Positions 17,104 through 26,587 of a stretch of 64,000 nucleotides of DNA are shown one piece after another. The stretch covers positions 1,736,001 through 1,800,000 of the forward strand of contig NZ_CP059404.1 in the NCBI RefSeq assembly GCF_014217255.1, written 5' to 3'. The number at the start of each line of letters is the position of its first letter. Position 1 is the stretch's first letter. Under the pieces are notes generated by a model. That model was not told the origin of the DNA and searched no databases. It was given only the letters and a program-made list of their open reading frames with translations. Position numbers and translations under genes: made by a program. Origin of the DNA: Corynebacterium incognita. GTDB taxonomy: Bacteria > Actinomycetota > Actinomycetes > Mycobacteriales > Mycobacteriaceae.

Positions 17104-18666
17104 CTACAGCGGCAGGTTGCCGTGCTTCTTCACGTTCGCTGGAGTGATCTTGCGTTCCAGCAGGCGCAGGCCCTCGATGAGGTGGCCGCGGGTCGCGGAG
17201 GGCTCGATGACGGCGTCGGCAAGCCCGCGCTCGGCAGCGAGGTACGGGCCCATGTGCTTGTCCGCATAGTCGCTGACCTGCTCGTCGGTGGGCTCGCCGT
17301 AAATGGCTTCGGCGGCCACGGAGGCCTGGGCCACCGCAATATCCGCGGTAGGCCACGCGTACACGAGGTCCGCGCCCAAGTCCTTGGAGCCCATCATCAC
17401 GTACGCCGGACCGATGGCCTTGCGGGTGATGACGGTCAGCGTGCCCACGGAGGCCTCCGCGAAGGCGTAGGCCAGCTTCGCACCGCGGCGCAGCAGGCCC
17501 GCCCGCTCTTCCTCCGGGGACGGGATAAAGCCAGGGGAGTCCACGAATTCCACGATGGGGGTGTTGAAGGCATCGCACGTGCGGATAAACCGTGCGCCCT
17601 TTTCCGCCGCGCGAGTATCCAGCGCGCCGGCCTGCACCATCGGCTGGTTGGCCACCACGCCCACCACGCGGCCTTCGACGCGGGCGAAGCCGGTGATGAG
17701 GTTCGGCGCGTACTCGGCGGACAGCTCGTAGAAGGAACCCTCGTCCACCACGCCGCGAATCACGTCGGCCATGTCGTAGGCGGCCTGGTCCTCGTCCGGG
17801 ATGATGGAGTCGAGCGCGCGGTCGGCGTCGCTGATGTTGTCAGCGATGGAACCCGCCATCGGGGCCACGGCGGTGCGGGCGGCCTCCGCGCGGTTGTTGG
17901 CGGGGAAATACTCCAGCACCTCACGGGCAACGTCGATGGCGTGCGCGTCCGAGTCCGCCACCAGGTGCGCGGTGCCGGATTCGGTGGCATGCACTGCGGC
18001 GTCACCAAGCTTGTCGACGGTCGCGTCGGCGTCACCGAAGACCTGCTCCACGACCTTCGGGGTGGCCTGGTGGAGGGCGCCGTCCTGGGAGATAACCACG
18101 ACGTCGGCAAGCACCGGCGGGAACGCGGCCATACCCTCGTTGTCGCCTACCACCACGGCGACCTGCGGGATAAGGCCGGAGGCGGCGGTCATGCGCGCCA
18201 TGATGCGGGAGTACATCGCCAGGGTGACGATGCCCTCCTGCACGCGCGGGCCTGCGGATTCGTAGATGCCCACGACGGGCACGCCGGTCTTGAGCGCGAG
18301 GTCGTAGAGCTTAGTCAGCTTATCGCCGTAGACCTCGCCCACCGTGCCATCAAAGACGGTGACGTCTTGGGAGAAGACGCACACCTTCTGTCCCGAAATG
18401 GTGCCGTAACCGGTGACCACGCCGTCGGTGGCGGGGCGGTCGTGCTCCCGGCCGAAGTCCTTGGAACGGTGGCGCGCCAGGGCGTCGGTTTCCACGAAAG
18501 ACCCTTCGTCCACCAAGCGGAGGACGCGGTCGCGCGCGGTGAGGCGGCCTGCCTCGCGGGTCGCGGCGGCTACGTCTTCGCCCATGGGTGCGGCGGCTTG
18601 GGCCAGGAGATTGCCCAGGTTCTCAATCTTCCCGGCGGTGGTCTTCATGTCCGGATTATCACTCAT
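17104..18666 (-). CDS. dtsR2: acyl-CoA carboxylase beta subunit DtsR2 (carboxyltransferase)
   Basis: 520 residues of the carboxyltransferase beta family. N-half and C-half crotonase-like domains are both complete; GIYESAGPRVQEGIVTL and FVDSPGFIPSPEEERAGLLRRGAK mark the two active-site regions. It is a paralogue of the upstream AccD1, ends in the same KKHGNLPL motif, and is 11 bp behind it. By position it equals C. glutamicum DtsR2. In corynebacteria one beta subunit serves acetyl-CoA and others serve propionyl- or long-chain acyl-CoA; this one's substrate cannot be read from sequence alone. Confidence 0.9.
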   Translation of the reverse strand: MSDNPDMKTTAGKIENLGNLLAQAAAPMGEDVAAATREAGRLTARDRVLRLVDEGSFVETDALARHRSKDFGREHDRPATDGVVTGYGTISGQKVCVFSQDVTVFDGTVGEVYGDKLTKLYDLALKTGVPVVGIYESAGPRVQEGIVTLAMYSRIMARMTAASGLIPQVAVVVGDNEGMAAFPPVLADVVVISQDGALHQATPKVVEQVFGDADATVDKLGDAAVHATESGTAHLVADSDAHAIDVAREVLEYFPANNRAEAARTAVAPMAGSIADNISDADRALDSIIPDEDQAAYDMADVIRGVVDEGSFYELSAEYAPNLITGFARVEGRVVGVVANQPMVQAGALDTRAAEKGARFIRTCDAFNTPIVEFVDSPGFIPSPEEERAGLLRRGAKLAYAFAEASVGTLTVITRKAIGPAYVMMGSKDLGADLVYAWPTADIAVAQASVAAEAIYGEPTDEQVSDYADKHMGPYLAAERGLADAVIEPSATRGHLIEGLRLLERKITPANVKKHGNLPL

Positions 18667-18677
18667 GGTTGAACAGT

Positions 18678-20306
18678 TTACAGCGGAATGTTTCCGTGTT
18701 TGCGTGCCGGGCGGGCGACGTTCTTGTCCTTGTACAGACGCAGGTAGCGGGAAATCATGCCGCGGGTCTCACTCGGGACGATGACGGCGTCGATGAGACC
18801 CCGCTCAGCAGCTTGGTACGGGGTGAGCATGTGGTTTTCGTACTGGCGCTCAAAGGACTCGGTGAGGGCCTCGACGTTGAGGCCGTCTTCCTTGGCCTGG
18901 CGCAGCTCGTGGCGGTGGATGAAGCCCACCGCGCCCTTCGCACCCATGACGGCGATCTGCGCGGTCGGCCATGCCAGGTTCACGTCTGCGCCCAGGCCCT
19001 TGGAGCCCATCACGCAGTAGGCGCCGCCGTAGGCCTTGCGCATCGTGACGGTGATCTTCGGGACCGTGGCCTCGCCGTAGGCGTACAACAGCTTCGCGCC
19101 GCGGCGCAGGATGCCGTTGTGCTCCTGGTCCTTGCCGGGCAGGAAGCCAGGGACGTCGACAAGCAAAACAATCGGGATGTTGAACGCATCGCAGGTGCGC
19201 ACGAAGCGGGCAGCCTTCTCGGAGGCGTCGATGTCCAAGCAGCCGGCGAACACCATCGGCTGGTTGGCCACGAAGCCCACGGTCTCACCCTCCACGCGGC
19301 CGAAGGCGATGACCACGTTCTCGGCGCGCTCGGCCTGAATCTCCATGTACTCGGCGTCGTCGGTGATGGCGGAGATGACGTCGCGGACGTCGTAGGGCGA
19401 GGACGGGGAGTCCGGGATGATTTCGTCCAGCGCGAGGTCGTCGGCGGTCATGTGCTCGGATACGTCGCCGGTTTCCGCGTGCGTCTCCAAAGCGGGGGCG
19501 AGTTCGCGGTTGTTGGACGGCAGGAATCCCACCAGGTCATGTACCCAGTCCAGGGCGTCTTCGTCCGACTCGGCGGTGTAGTGGGAGTTGCCTGCCGACG
19601 TCATGTGGATGTCCGCGCCGCCCAACTCCTCCTGGGTAATCTGCTCGCCGGTCACTGTGGTGATGACGTCCGGGCCGGTGACGAACATCTTGGACTTCTC
19701 CTTGACCATGACCACGAAGTCAGTCAAGGCGGGGGAGTAGGCGTTGCCGCCTGCGGAGGCTCCCATGATGACGGAGATCTGCGGCACCACGCCGGAGGCC
19801 TTGATGTTCTGGTAGAAGGTTTTGGCGATCCAGTCCAGGGAGACCGCGCCTTCCTGGATGCGGGCGCCGGCGCCCTCGTAGAGGCCGATGAGCGGGCGGC
19901 CGGTGGTAACGGCCAGTTCCATAAGCTTGCACATCTTCTCGCCGTAGACCTCGCCGAGGGCGCCGCCGAAGACGGTGCCGTCCTGGCTGAAGATGCAGAC
20001 CTCGCGGCCGTCGATGGTGCCCCAGCCGGTGACGATGCCGTCGGTGAGCGGGCGCTTGGCGGCCATGCCAAAGTCGTGGGTGCGGTGCTTGACCAGGGCG
20101 TCGGTTTCGACGAAGGAGCCCTCATCTAACAGGTAGTCCAGGCGCTCGCGGGCGGTCATGCGGTCCTTGGCGTGGACCTTGTCGATGGCGCGCTGGCCCA
20201 TCGGCTGCTCTGCCTGTTCGCGGCGGCGCTTGAGGTCAGCGATCTTGTCCGCGGTGGTCGCGGTGGCCAGGCTTTCGAGGTCCGTAGAAGATGAGGAAAT
20301 GGTCAT
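18678..20306 (-). CDS. accD1: acetyl-CoA carboxylase beta subunit AccD1 (DtsR1)
   Basis: 542 residues, very close to C. glutamicum DtsR1: same start (MTISS), [37 protein letters not shown], and C-terminal [11 protein letters not shown]. It transfers CO2 from AccBC biotin to acetyl-CoA to give malonyl-CoA. I used ATG 20306 rather than the in-frame ATG at 20378 on homology; there is no strong ribosome site at either. First gene of accD1–dtsR2–accE–maf. Probably subject to FasR-type lipid control as in C. glutamicum, though I could not identify a fasO site with confidence. Confidence 0.93.
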   Translation of the reverse strand: MTISSSSTDLESLATATTADKIADLKRRREQAEQPMGQRAIDKVHAKDRMTARERLDYLLDEGSFVETDALVKHRTHDFGMAAKRPLTDGIVTGWGTIDGREVCIFSQDGTVFGGALGEVYGEKMCKLMELAVTTGRPLIGLYEGAGARIQEGAVSLDWIAKTFYQNIKASGVVPQISVIMGASAGGNAYSPALTDFVVMVKEKSKMFVTGPDVITTVTGEQITQEELGGADIHMTSAGNSHYTAESDEDALDWVHDLVGFLPSNNRELAPALETHAETGDVSEHMTADDLALDEIIPDSPSSPYDVRDVISAITDDAEYMEIQAERAENVVIAFGRVEGETVGFVANQPMVFAGCLDIDASEKAARFVRTCDAFNIPIVLLVDVPGFLPGKDQEHNGILRRGAKLLYAYGEATVPKITVTMRKAYGGAYCVMGSKGLGADVNLAWPTAQIAVMGAKGAVGFIHRHELRQAKEDGLNVEALTESFERQYENHMLTPYQAAERGLIDAVIVPSETRGMISRYLRLYKDKNVARPARKHGNIPL

Positions 20307-21188
20307 GTTCGAAGATAATAGGCTGTCACACTGCGGCAATCCAGCGTGAAACGCCAACAATTTAGGTGAGCAAAACAAAAACCCTGCTCAACCCCCGCAA
20401 AAAATATGAGGGAAACCTCGCATTCCGGGGGTGAGCCGTGGGGCTAACGCCGTCAGGCATCGGCAAGCGCCCCCGCCCGCCCGTCCTCCCCACTTTCCTC
20501 GCATGTGCCCTCCCGTGCCGGCGGTTTTCGGGCAAACGCGTCAAAGTCGGGGCTGGTGACGTGTCTTGAACTACTTAGAGCCTGTTTCACCGGAGGAAAC
20601 CTTGAGGCCACAGTTCTTTGTCGTCTATTCGCACCGTGTTGAAAGCGCGCTCATTTAGAAAATGGCAGTAGGGCCTTTTGAGTCCCTGTTTTAAGTAGTG
20701 GCGGATAAAAAAGGGGGGTGCTATCCATTCCGTTCCAGGCCGCGATCTCAATGTGGGTACGGATCTCTGTGAGCACAAACTCGACTGTGGGTTCCACATC
20801 CGTGTCGCACGACATCACGCTAACTGCATCAGGTGCGGTCTCTCCCGTTGTCGTCTTGACGAGTGGTGCGTCGAACGTTCTCCTAGTCTAGGAAGACATC
20901 TACGCTCTCGAGACGATTCGGTGAGTTCTGATTTAGTGTCGGCATCGGGCCCTACCTGGCAATAAAAATCCTCGCCATTCCCACGATTACAGCAGGAAGG
21001 CGAGGAGCAATGAACTTTGTGATAGCTCTTAGTGCAAGAGGAGCGCAAATGTGAAAGCTCGCCCCGAACTTGCTCCTCATGGTTGAATTTCAACCCTGCC
21101 CCCGCAGTTGCATCCGATATTAGCTCAGCTAGGTCGCTCAATGCGAGTGTGTCATGAGGCTCTGAGACCTCGGCGTAAGCTTGAGAGC
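20307..21188. other. 882-bp gap between accD1 and birA; possible decayed gene
   Basis: Lower GC than its surroundings and without an intact gene I can defend. On the minus strand two adjoining frames look protein-like: codons 21120–20960 (SDATAGAGLKFNHEEQV, in one frame) and 20878–20650 (TFDAPLVKTTTGETAP, then DVEPTVEFVLTEI and PLFYPPLLKTG, in another), with a TAG and a frame change between them. This could be one broken gene. The region also holds the divergent accD1 and birA promoters and a minus-strand terminator-like hairpin at 20969–21006. Confidence 0.4.
20969..21006 (-). terminator. minus-strand intrinsic terminator in the accD1–birA gap
   Basis: TCCTCGCC (20969–20976) pairs with GGCGAGGA (20999–21006). 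Read on the minus strand the stem is followed at once by TTTTTATTG. It implies a short minus-strand transcript starting near the birA 5' end, with no complete gene to account for it. Confidence 0.6.
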
Positions 21189-22067
21189 ATGAACTCTTCT
21201 GCAAGCACTAGCTCCCAGACCGCTGACGCCATCGACGTCGAAGCCTTGACATCTGCCCTCGTTGAGACCGGCCTGCTAGCCGACGTCCGCTACGTGCCGG
21301 AAACCGGCTCTACTAATACTGACTTGCTCAGTGAGGAGAAGGTAGCCGACCGCACCGTGCTGCTCACCAATTCGCAGACCGCCGGCAAGGGACGACTCGG
21401 CCGCACCTGGGTGGCGCCGGAAGGCAGCCAGCTCACCTTCTCGCTGTTGGTGGTCCCGCCCAAGGCGGACATTTTGGGCCTGCTCCCGCTGGTCGGCGGA
21501 CTAGCCGTCACCGATGCGATTCCGGGCACTGTCCTGAAGTGGCCTAACGACGTCCTCATCGACGGCAAGAAGCTATGCGGCATACTCGCTGAGGCCGGCC
21601 CGCTGGGCGGCGCCTTTAAATCCGGCAAGAGTGCCGAATACAAGTCCGGCAAGGCCGAGGGTGAGTTCAAGTCCGGCAAGGCGGAAGGAGAGTTGGCGGG
21701 GGAGGCGCACCCGGACCTGCGGGCGGTGTTGGGCATGGGCATCAACGTCGGCATGACCCGCGAGCAGCTGCCCGTCGAGCACGCCACGTCGCTAGCACTC
21801 GAGGGCAAGGAGACTAACCGCACCCAGCTCGCTATCGACGTTCTCACCGCCCTCGCCAAGCGCCTAGACCAGTGGGAGTCCGGGGATCCGCAGCTCATGG
21901 CGGACTACCGCGCGGTGTGCTCGTCCATCGGGCAGGAGGTCCGCCTCGAGGCCCCGACGGGCGATGTCGTGGGAACCGTCGACGCCGTGGCCGACGACGG
22001 CCGCATCCAGGTTGCCGGGCAGCTGTACTCCGCCGGCGACGTCACGCACTTGCGCCCAGCCAAGTAG
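21189..22067 (+). CDS. birA: biotin–protein ligase BirA (monofunctional)
   Basis: 292 residues. Catalytic motifs are GKGRLGRTW (biotinyl-AMP loop) and KWPNDVLIDGKKLCGIL; the C-terminal SH3-like domain is present. There is no N-terminal DNA-binding domain, so it is a group I ligase and not a repressor. It attaches biotin to Pyc, AccBC and the pxp-linked BCCP. Odd feature: a tandem insertion (21618–21695) of three units of 8, 9 and 9 residues, the last two KSGKAEGEF and KSGKAEGEL, sits right after the catalytic KLCGILAEAG segment. ATG 21189 chosen; the frame opens further upstream without a ribosome site. Confidence 0.9.
   Translation: MNSSASTSSQTADAIDVEALTSALVETGLLADVRYVPETGSTNTDLLSEEKVADRTVLLTNSQTAGKGRLGRTWVAPEGSQLTFSLLVVPPKADILGLLPLVGGLAVTDAIPGTVLKWPNDVLIDGKKLCGILAEAGPLGGAFKSGKSAEYKSGKAEGEFKSGKAEGELAGEAHPDLRAVLGMGINVGMTREQLPVEHATSLALEGKETNRTQLAIDVLTALAKRLDQWESGDPQLMADYRAVCSSIGQEVRLEAPTGDVVGTVDAVADDGRIQVAGQLYSAGDVTHLRPAK
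21618..21695 (+). repeat. in-frame tandem repeat inside birA
   Basis: Three consecutive units of 24, 27 and 27 bp starting AAATCCGGCAAG, AAGTCCGGCAAG, AAGTCCGGCAAG. Units 2 and 3 differ mostly at third codon positions, so the duplication is not recent and the protein sequence has been kept. Confidence 0.85.
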
Positions 22068-22151
22068 GCCCCGGCCGCACATGGCGGAGACGATAAAGTA
22101 GAGACCACCGCCAACGAAGCGGCCGTCACGAAGAAGTGAAAGGAAGGTGCG

Positions 22152-22622
22152 ATGGGCAAGCTCAGCATGCGCGAGGGCGAGATCAAACGCGTGGATGTGA
22201 CCGCGCCGTACCGCAGCTTCCTTTTCCCCGTCCTGGAGCTGGTACTCATCACCGGCGTGTGCTGGATGGGCATCGGCTGGATTGACGCCAATACTTTTGA
22301 CCCCACCCAACGCGGCGCGGTGCTGCTGGCGTGGGCGCTGCTCGCCTTGTGGCGCTTCGTCCTTCCCCTCATGCGGGCGCGCCGGCGCCGGTTCATTGTC
22401 ACCAACCACCGGATCCTCGCGCGCGGCGGAAACTTCGGCGCGCACACGGATTCCATTCCCCTGCGTGACGTCGCTGGAGTGCGTCGTCGCCGCGGTGGGA
22501 TCACCCTGGCCATCCGCGGATACGATAGACCGCTGTATTTCCCGGATTTGCCCAAGCCGAAGAAGATCGAGCGCATCATCGACGACTCCCTGCAGCAGTT
22601 GCACTCGCCCATCTGGCGTTAA
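22152..22622 (+). CDS. PH-domain membrane protein
   Basis: 156 residues. Two hydrophobic helices near the N-terminus (about 25–45 and 57–75) followed by a bPH-type beta domain (RFIVTNHRILARGGNFG … IPLRDVAGVRRRRGGITLAI). AAGGAAGG lies 7 nt before ATG 22152. Placed between birA and purK, as in C. glutamicum. Role unknown; such proteins are membrane-anchored and face the cytoplasm. Confidence 0.8.
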   Translation: MGKLSMREGEIKRVDVTAPYRSFLFPVLELVLITGVCWMGIGWIDANTFDPTQRGAVLLAWALLALWRFVLPLMRARRRRFIVTNHRILARGGNFGAHTDSIPLRDVAGVRRRRGGITLAIRGYDRPLYFPDLPKPKKIERIIDDSLQQLHSPIWR

Positions 22623-22661
22623 AGCCAGGGACGCGGCTTCATGGTCGCGGGCTGTGGTGAT

Positions 22662-22677
22662 TACTATTGACGGCGTG
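22662..22677 (+). promoter_or_regulatory. leaderless promoter of purK
   Basis: A -10 box TACTAT (22662–22667) sits exactly 7 nt before GTG 22675, placing the transcription start at the start codon. No ribosome site is present. Confidence 0.55.
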
Positions 22678-23922
22678 ACTACGACTGCTGATAACGCTGA
22701 TTCCGTTGAACATTCGCCGTTGGAGCTGCCAGGCGTACCCACCGTCACCGTGATCGGTGATGGGCAGCTGGCGCGCATGATGCAGACCGCGGCCATCGAG
22801 CTGGGCCTGTCGCTGCGCGTGCTGGCCGGTTCCCGCACCGCGTCGGCGGCGCAGGTGTCCGGCGACGTGCAGCTGGGCGATTACACCAACGTAGATGACC
22901 TGCTGCGCGTGACCAAGGGGTCGGCGGCGGTCACCTTTGATCATGAGCACGTGCCCACCGAGCACCTGCAGGCGCTTATCGACGCCGGCTTGTCCGTCCA
23001 ACCCGGCCCTGGCGCGCTCGTCAACGCCCAGGACAAGCTGGTCATGCGGCGCCGTCTGGCAGAACTTGGCGCGCCGATCCCGGCCTTTGCCGCCATCGAT
23101 TCCGTGGCCGATGCCGAGGCCTTCTTCGATGAGGTAAAGGGCGCGGTATGCCTCAAGGCCCGCCGCGGCGGCTACGACGGCCACGGCGTGTGGTTCCCGG
23201 AAGGCAAGCAGGAGCTGACCGCGCTCGTCGAGAAGCTCTTGGAAGCCGGAACCCCGCTCATGGCTGAGGCGAAGGTGGCCTTGACCCACGAACTTTCTGC
23301 TCTGGTGACGCGGCGCCCGTCGGGGGAGACCAAGGCGTGGCAGATCGCCGAGTCCGTGCAAAAGGACGGCATTTGCGTGGAAGCCGTGGCGCCTGCACCG
23401 GAGCTGGACCCGCAGCTGGCGGCGCGCGCCGGGCAGCTGGCCATGCTGATTGCTGACAACCTTGGCGTCACGGGTGTGTTGGCGGTGGAGCTGTTCCAGT
23501 TCACCAACGCCGACGGCGAGCAGGACATCGCCGTTAACGAGTTGGCCATGCGCCCGCACAACACCGGGCATTGGACGCAGGACGGCTCGGTGACCTCCCA
23601 GTTTGAGCAGCACCTGCGCGCGGTGCTCGACTACCCGCTGGGAACCACGGAGGCCACCGCGCCGGTGGCGGTCATGGCCAACGTTCTGGGCGCCCCGGAG
23701 GACCCGGAGATGCCGATGCAGGAGCGTGTGCAGCACGTGCTGCGCCGCTTTCCGCAGGCCAAGATCCACCTCTACGGCAAGGAGCACCGTGCGGGCCGCA
23801 AGATTGGGCATGTGAACCTTCGTGGCCAGGACTCCGCACAGACCCGGCACGAGGCGCACCTGGCGGCGCAGTTCCTGGTGCAGGCGCAGTGGGAAGACGG
23901 CTACGCGCCCAGCGTCGACTAG
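22675..23922 (+). CDS. purK: N5-carboxyaminoimidazole ribonucleotide synthase PurK
   Basis: 415 residues, ATP-grasp. It makes N5-CAIR from AIR, ATP and bicarbonate in purine synthesis; the product passes to PurE next door. Motifs: VIGDGQLARMM at the N-terminus, KARRGGYDGHGVWF (ATP loop), VNELAMRPHNTGHWT (metal/substrate). Start codon is inferred as GTG 22675 from the -10 box spacing; GTG 22657 is an alternative. The N-terminal 20 residues before VPTVTVIG are not conserved in the family. Confidence 0.93.
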   Translation: MTTTADNADSVEHSPLELPGVPTVTVIGDGQLARMMQTAAIELGLSLRVLAGSRTASAAQVSGDVQLGDYTNVDDLLRVTKGSAAVTFDHEHVPTEHLQALIDAGLSVQPGPGALVNAQDKLVMRRRLAELGAPIPAFAAIDSVADAEAFFDEVKGAVCLKARRGGYDGHGVWFPEGKQELTALVEKLLEAGTPLMAEAKVALTHELSALVTRRPSGETKAWQIAESVQKDGICVEAVAPAPELDPQLAARAGQLAMLIADNLGVTGVLAVELFQFTNADGEQDIAVNELAMRPHNTGHWTQDGSVTSQFEQHLRAVLDYPLGTTEATAPVAVMANVLGAPEDPEMPMQERVQHVLRRFPQAKIHLYGKEHRAGRKIGHVNLRGQDSAQTRHEAHLAAQFLVQAQWEDGYAPSVD

Positions 23923-24011
23923 CCACCCGCTACATTTCGAATAGGTGCCAGCTAAGTTGAGCGGTACGCACAACTCTCACTCACTTTTTAGGGAAGGACA
24001 GTGTCACAGTC

Positions 24012-24524
24012 ATGACGGAGCAACCAACACCAGTGGTCGGCCTGATTATGGGCTCGGATTCGGACTGGCCCACCGTGGAGCCTGCCGCGCAGGTCCTCGC
24101 CGATTTTGCGGTGCCTTTTGAGGTCGGTGTGGTCTCCGCGCACCGCACCCCGGAGAAGATGCTCAACTACGCCAAGAGTGCCCACGAGCGTGGCCTCAAA
24201 GCGATCATCGCGTGCGCTGGTGGCGCCGCGCACCTGCCGGGCATGGTGGCCGCGGCTACCCCGTTGCCGGTTATTGGCATTCCACGTGCACTCGCGGATC
24301 TGGACGGCCTGGACTCCTTGCTGTCCATCGTTCAGATGCCCGGCGGCGTCCCCGTGGCCACGGTGTCCATCGGCGGCGCGAAGAACGCCGGCCTGTTGGC
24401 CGTGCGCATCTTGGGCGCGGGCGATCCGGCGCTGGTGGAGAAGATGGCTCAGTACCAGGAGGATATGGCCACCGAGGTAGAGCGCAAGGACGCGAATCTC
24501 CGCGCGCAGCTGCTGGGGGAGTAG
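24012..24524 (+). CDS. purE: N5-carboxyaminoimidazole ribonucleotide mutase PurE
   Basis: 170 residues. Signature [18 protein letters not shown], then [11 protein letters not shown] and the [12 protein letters not shown] loop with its catalytic His. It isomerises N5-CAIR to CAIR. GGGAAGGAC is about 16 nt before ATG 24012. It overlaps the next gene by one base, so the two are co-translated. Confidence 0.95.
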   Translation: MTEQPTPVVGLIMGSDSDWPTVEPAAQVLADFAVPFEVGVVSAHRTPEKMLNYAKSAHERGLKAIIACAGGAAHLPGMVAAATPLPVIGIPRALADLDGLDSLLSIVQMPGGVPVATVSIGGAKNAGLLAVRILGAGDPALVEKMAQYQEDMATEVERKDANLRAQLLGE

Positions 24525-25030
24525 TGTCCCGGCGTTCGGTGCCGCTCCCGCTGCCGGTGGTGGTTCTCGGCTCCCGGCTTATCGACGGCGTGCCGGACGC
24601 GCTGTTGCGCGCCCGCCTGGACCGCGCCCTTGAGGTTGCGGACAATGGTGCGCTGTTCGTGGTCACCGGCTTTGGTGAAGCCCACGCCATGCGCGACTAC
24701 CTGGTGAGCCACGGGGTGCCGCGTCGCCGCGTCATCGTGGAGTCCGAGGCAACGAGCACCAACGAGAATCTGGAGAACGTCCACCGCCTCCTCGCGGAGA
24801 AGCATGTGCCTGGGGATACGGGCGACAAGAGTCCGTGGTGGTACGTGGTGACCAACGACTTCCACGTCCGGCGCACCCGGCTGTGGGCGTGGCACTTGGG
24901 CCACCACGTGCGTGTGGTGGCGGCGCCGACACCGTGGCCGGACAAGCCGCGGAACTACTTTCGGGAGCTTGTGGCGCTGCCGCATTCCGCGCTGCGAATC
25001 GCCTGGCGGCGGTGGCGCGCGGCGCGCTGA
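24524..25030 (+). CDS. YdcF/ElyC-family (DUF218) protein
   Basis: 168 residues. VVVLGSRLIDGVPDALLRARLDRAL and TGFGEAHAMRDYLVSHGVP, then ESEATSTNENLENV and VTNDFHVRRTRLWA are the DUF218 signatures. The family includes SanA, ElyC and YdcF, linked to envelope precursor metabolism, but with no settled reaction. Unlike many members it has no N-terminal membrane helix. GTG start at 24524 overlaps the purE stop, with GGGGGAG just upstream. Confidence 0.85.
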   Translation: MSRRSVPLPLPVVVLGSRLIDGVPDALLRARLDRALEVADNGALFVVTGFGEAHAMRDYLVSHGVPRRRVIVESEATSTNENLENVHRLLAEKHVPGDTGDKSPWWYVVTNDFHVRRTRLWAWHLGHHVRVVAAPTPWPDKPRNYFRELVALPHSALRIAWRRWRAAR

Positions 25031-25066
25031 TCCCCGAACGGGGGTAGTTGGGGGAACTTTCTCGGC

Positions 25067-25096
25067 TAGACAAAATTGTTGAACAAACCCTATGAT
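25067..25096 (+). promoter_or_regulatory. promoter and GntR-type operator of the transporter gene
   Basis: -35 TAGACA (25067–25072), 18-bp spacer, -10 TATGAT (25091–25096). The palindrome TTGTTGAACAA (25076–25086) lies inside the spacer. It fits the FadR-subfamily GntR consensus TNGTNNNACNA and is identical to the core in front of pxpA at 32280–32290. Confidence 0.7.
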
Positions 25097-25141
25097 GATG
25101 CGCATCACAAAATAGTGCGACCTACATCACGAAGGGTGTCA

Positions 25142-26401
25142 ATGGTGAGTGCACAGACGAATCGCGACAACGTGGCCGACGGCCACACCACCTTCTCGCC
25201 GGCAAATACGGTGAAGACCAAGGTGGGCATTTCCGCCATGGCTGGCGCCATGTTCCTCATGGCCACCTCCGCCATCGGCCCGGGCTTTTTGACCCAGACG
25301 GCCGTCTTTACTGAGAAGATGGGCGCGGCCTTCGCGTTCGCCATCGTGGTGTCCATCCTCGTGGACATCGCTATCCAGCTCAACGTCTGGCGCGTATTGG
25401 GACTTACCGGAATGCGCGCCAACGAGCTGGGCAATGAAGTATTCAAGGGTCTTGGCTGGTTCATGGCCGTGCTCGTGTTTATTGGCGGCGCCATCTTTAA
25501 CATCGGCAACATCGCCGGCTCCGGCCTGGGCATGAACGCCATGTTTGGCATCGACGCTCGCTGGGGCGGCATCATCGCCGCCACGATCGCGGCACTCATC
25601 TTCACCTCGAAGAAGGCAGGCCTGGCCCTGGACCGCCTGGTCGCCCTGCTCGGCGCCATCATGATCCTGCTCATGCTGTACGTGGCCATCGTGTCCAACC
25701 CGCCGGTTGGCGACGCGTTTGTGAATACCTTCGCACCGGGTGAAATCGACTTCTTCGTCATCACCACGCTCATCGGTGGCTCCGTGGGCGGCTACATCAC
25801 CTTCGCCGGTGCCCATCGCCTCATCGACGAAGGCATTACCGGCCGTGCGAACGTCGGCTACATCACCGGCACGTCCGTGTCCGGCATCATCGTCACCGGC
25901 ATCATGCGCGTGCTGCTCTTCCTGGCGGTTCTCGGCGTGGTGGCTACCGGCGTGGCGTTGGACAAGAACAACATTGCCGCCGACGTATTCTTTCAAGCTG
26001 CTGGTGAGGTCGGCCTGCGCGCCTTCGGCATGGTGCTCTTTGCCGCGGGTCTGTCCTCCATCATCGGTGCGTCGTACACCTCGATTAGCTTCATCACCAC
26101 CAAGGAGACCAACCCGAAGGTCACCGCGGGCCTGACCATCGGCCTCATCGTGGTGTGCACCCTCGTATTCGCGTTCGTGGGCCAGGCCCCGCAGAAGCTG
26201 CTCATCTTCGCCGGCGCCTTCAACGGCCTTATCCTCCCCATCGGTGTGGCTGTGGTGATGTGGGTGACTGTCAAGCGCCAGGATCTCCTGGACGGCTACA
26301 AGTACCCGAAGTGGCTCATCGTCATCGGCTTCCTGGCCCTCATCCTCTGCCTCTTCATGGGCATCAAGGCCTTCTCCGGCATCACCGCCCTCTGGGCTTA
26401 A
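25142..26401 (+). CDS. NRAMP-family transporter (YcsG-like)
   Basis: 419 residues with about 11 membrane helices. The NRAMP fold is shown by the first-helix region SAIGPGFLTQTAVF and IGNIAGSGLGMNAM. The canonical metal-binding pair DPGN (helix 1) and MPH (helix 6) is not present; helix 1 has GPGF. It is therefore nearer to the YcsG-type branch than to Mn/Fe transporters, and the substrate is open. B. subtilis ycsG sits with the pxp/kip genes, as here. Start ATG 25142 was chosen over the earlier in-frame codon at 25076, which lies in the operator. Confidence 0.82.
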   Translation: MVSAQTNRDNVADGHTTFSPANTVKTKVGISAMAGAMFLMATSAIGPGFLTQTAVFTEKMGAAFAFAIVVSILVDIAIQLNVWRVLGLTGMRANELGNEVFKGLGWFMAVLVFIGGAIFNIGNIAGSGLGMNAMFGIDARWGGIIAATIAALIFTSKKAGLALDRLVALLGAIMILLMLYVAIVSNPPVGDAFVNTFAPGEIDFFVITTLIGGSVGGYITFAGAHRLIDEGITGRANVGYITGTSVSGIIVTGIMRVLLFLAVLGVVATGVALDKNNIAADVFFQAAGEVGLRAFGMVLFAAGLSSIIGASYTSISFITTKETNPKVTAGLTIGLIVVCTLVFAFVGQAPQKLLIFAGAFNGLILPIGVAVVMWVTVKRQDLLDGYKYPKWLIVIGFLALILCLFMGIKAFSGITALWA

Positions 26402-26418
26402 CCTTTCACCTCATACCG

Positions 26419-26449
26419 CCCGGGACAGCGACTGTGTTGTCTCGGGTTT
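26419..26449 (+). terminator. imperfect hairpin after the transporter gene
   Basis: CCCGGGACA pairs with TGTCTCGGG with one mismatch, 18 bp past the transporter stop. No T-run follows. It may separate the transporter from the DUF1445 gene. Confidence 0.4.
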
Positions 26450-26587
26450 CGGCGTATGTACGCTAAACCTCGAGCGACACACCAATGTTTGGCGCATTTT
26501 TGGCGTGCCGTTTGTGAAGCCACCCAGAGGTTTGTCCCCAGAGGTTTAGGCTGAAACCTGATTCGCACGTCCCGAAGGAGTTCAACA

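Noticed and set aside
20380..20800. Possible insertion-sequence remnant
   Set aside because: No terminal inverted repeats, target duplication or transposase motif could be found.
20815..21204. 129-codon minus-strand frame in the accD1–birA gap
   Set aside because: It would start inside birA, crosses the terminator-like hairpin, and its second half is Arg/Ser/His-rich. At most one part of it is a gene remnant.
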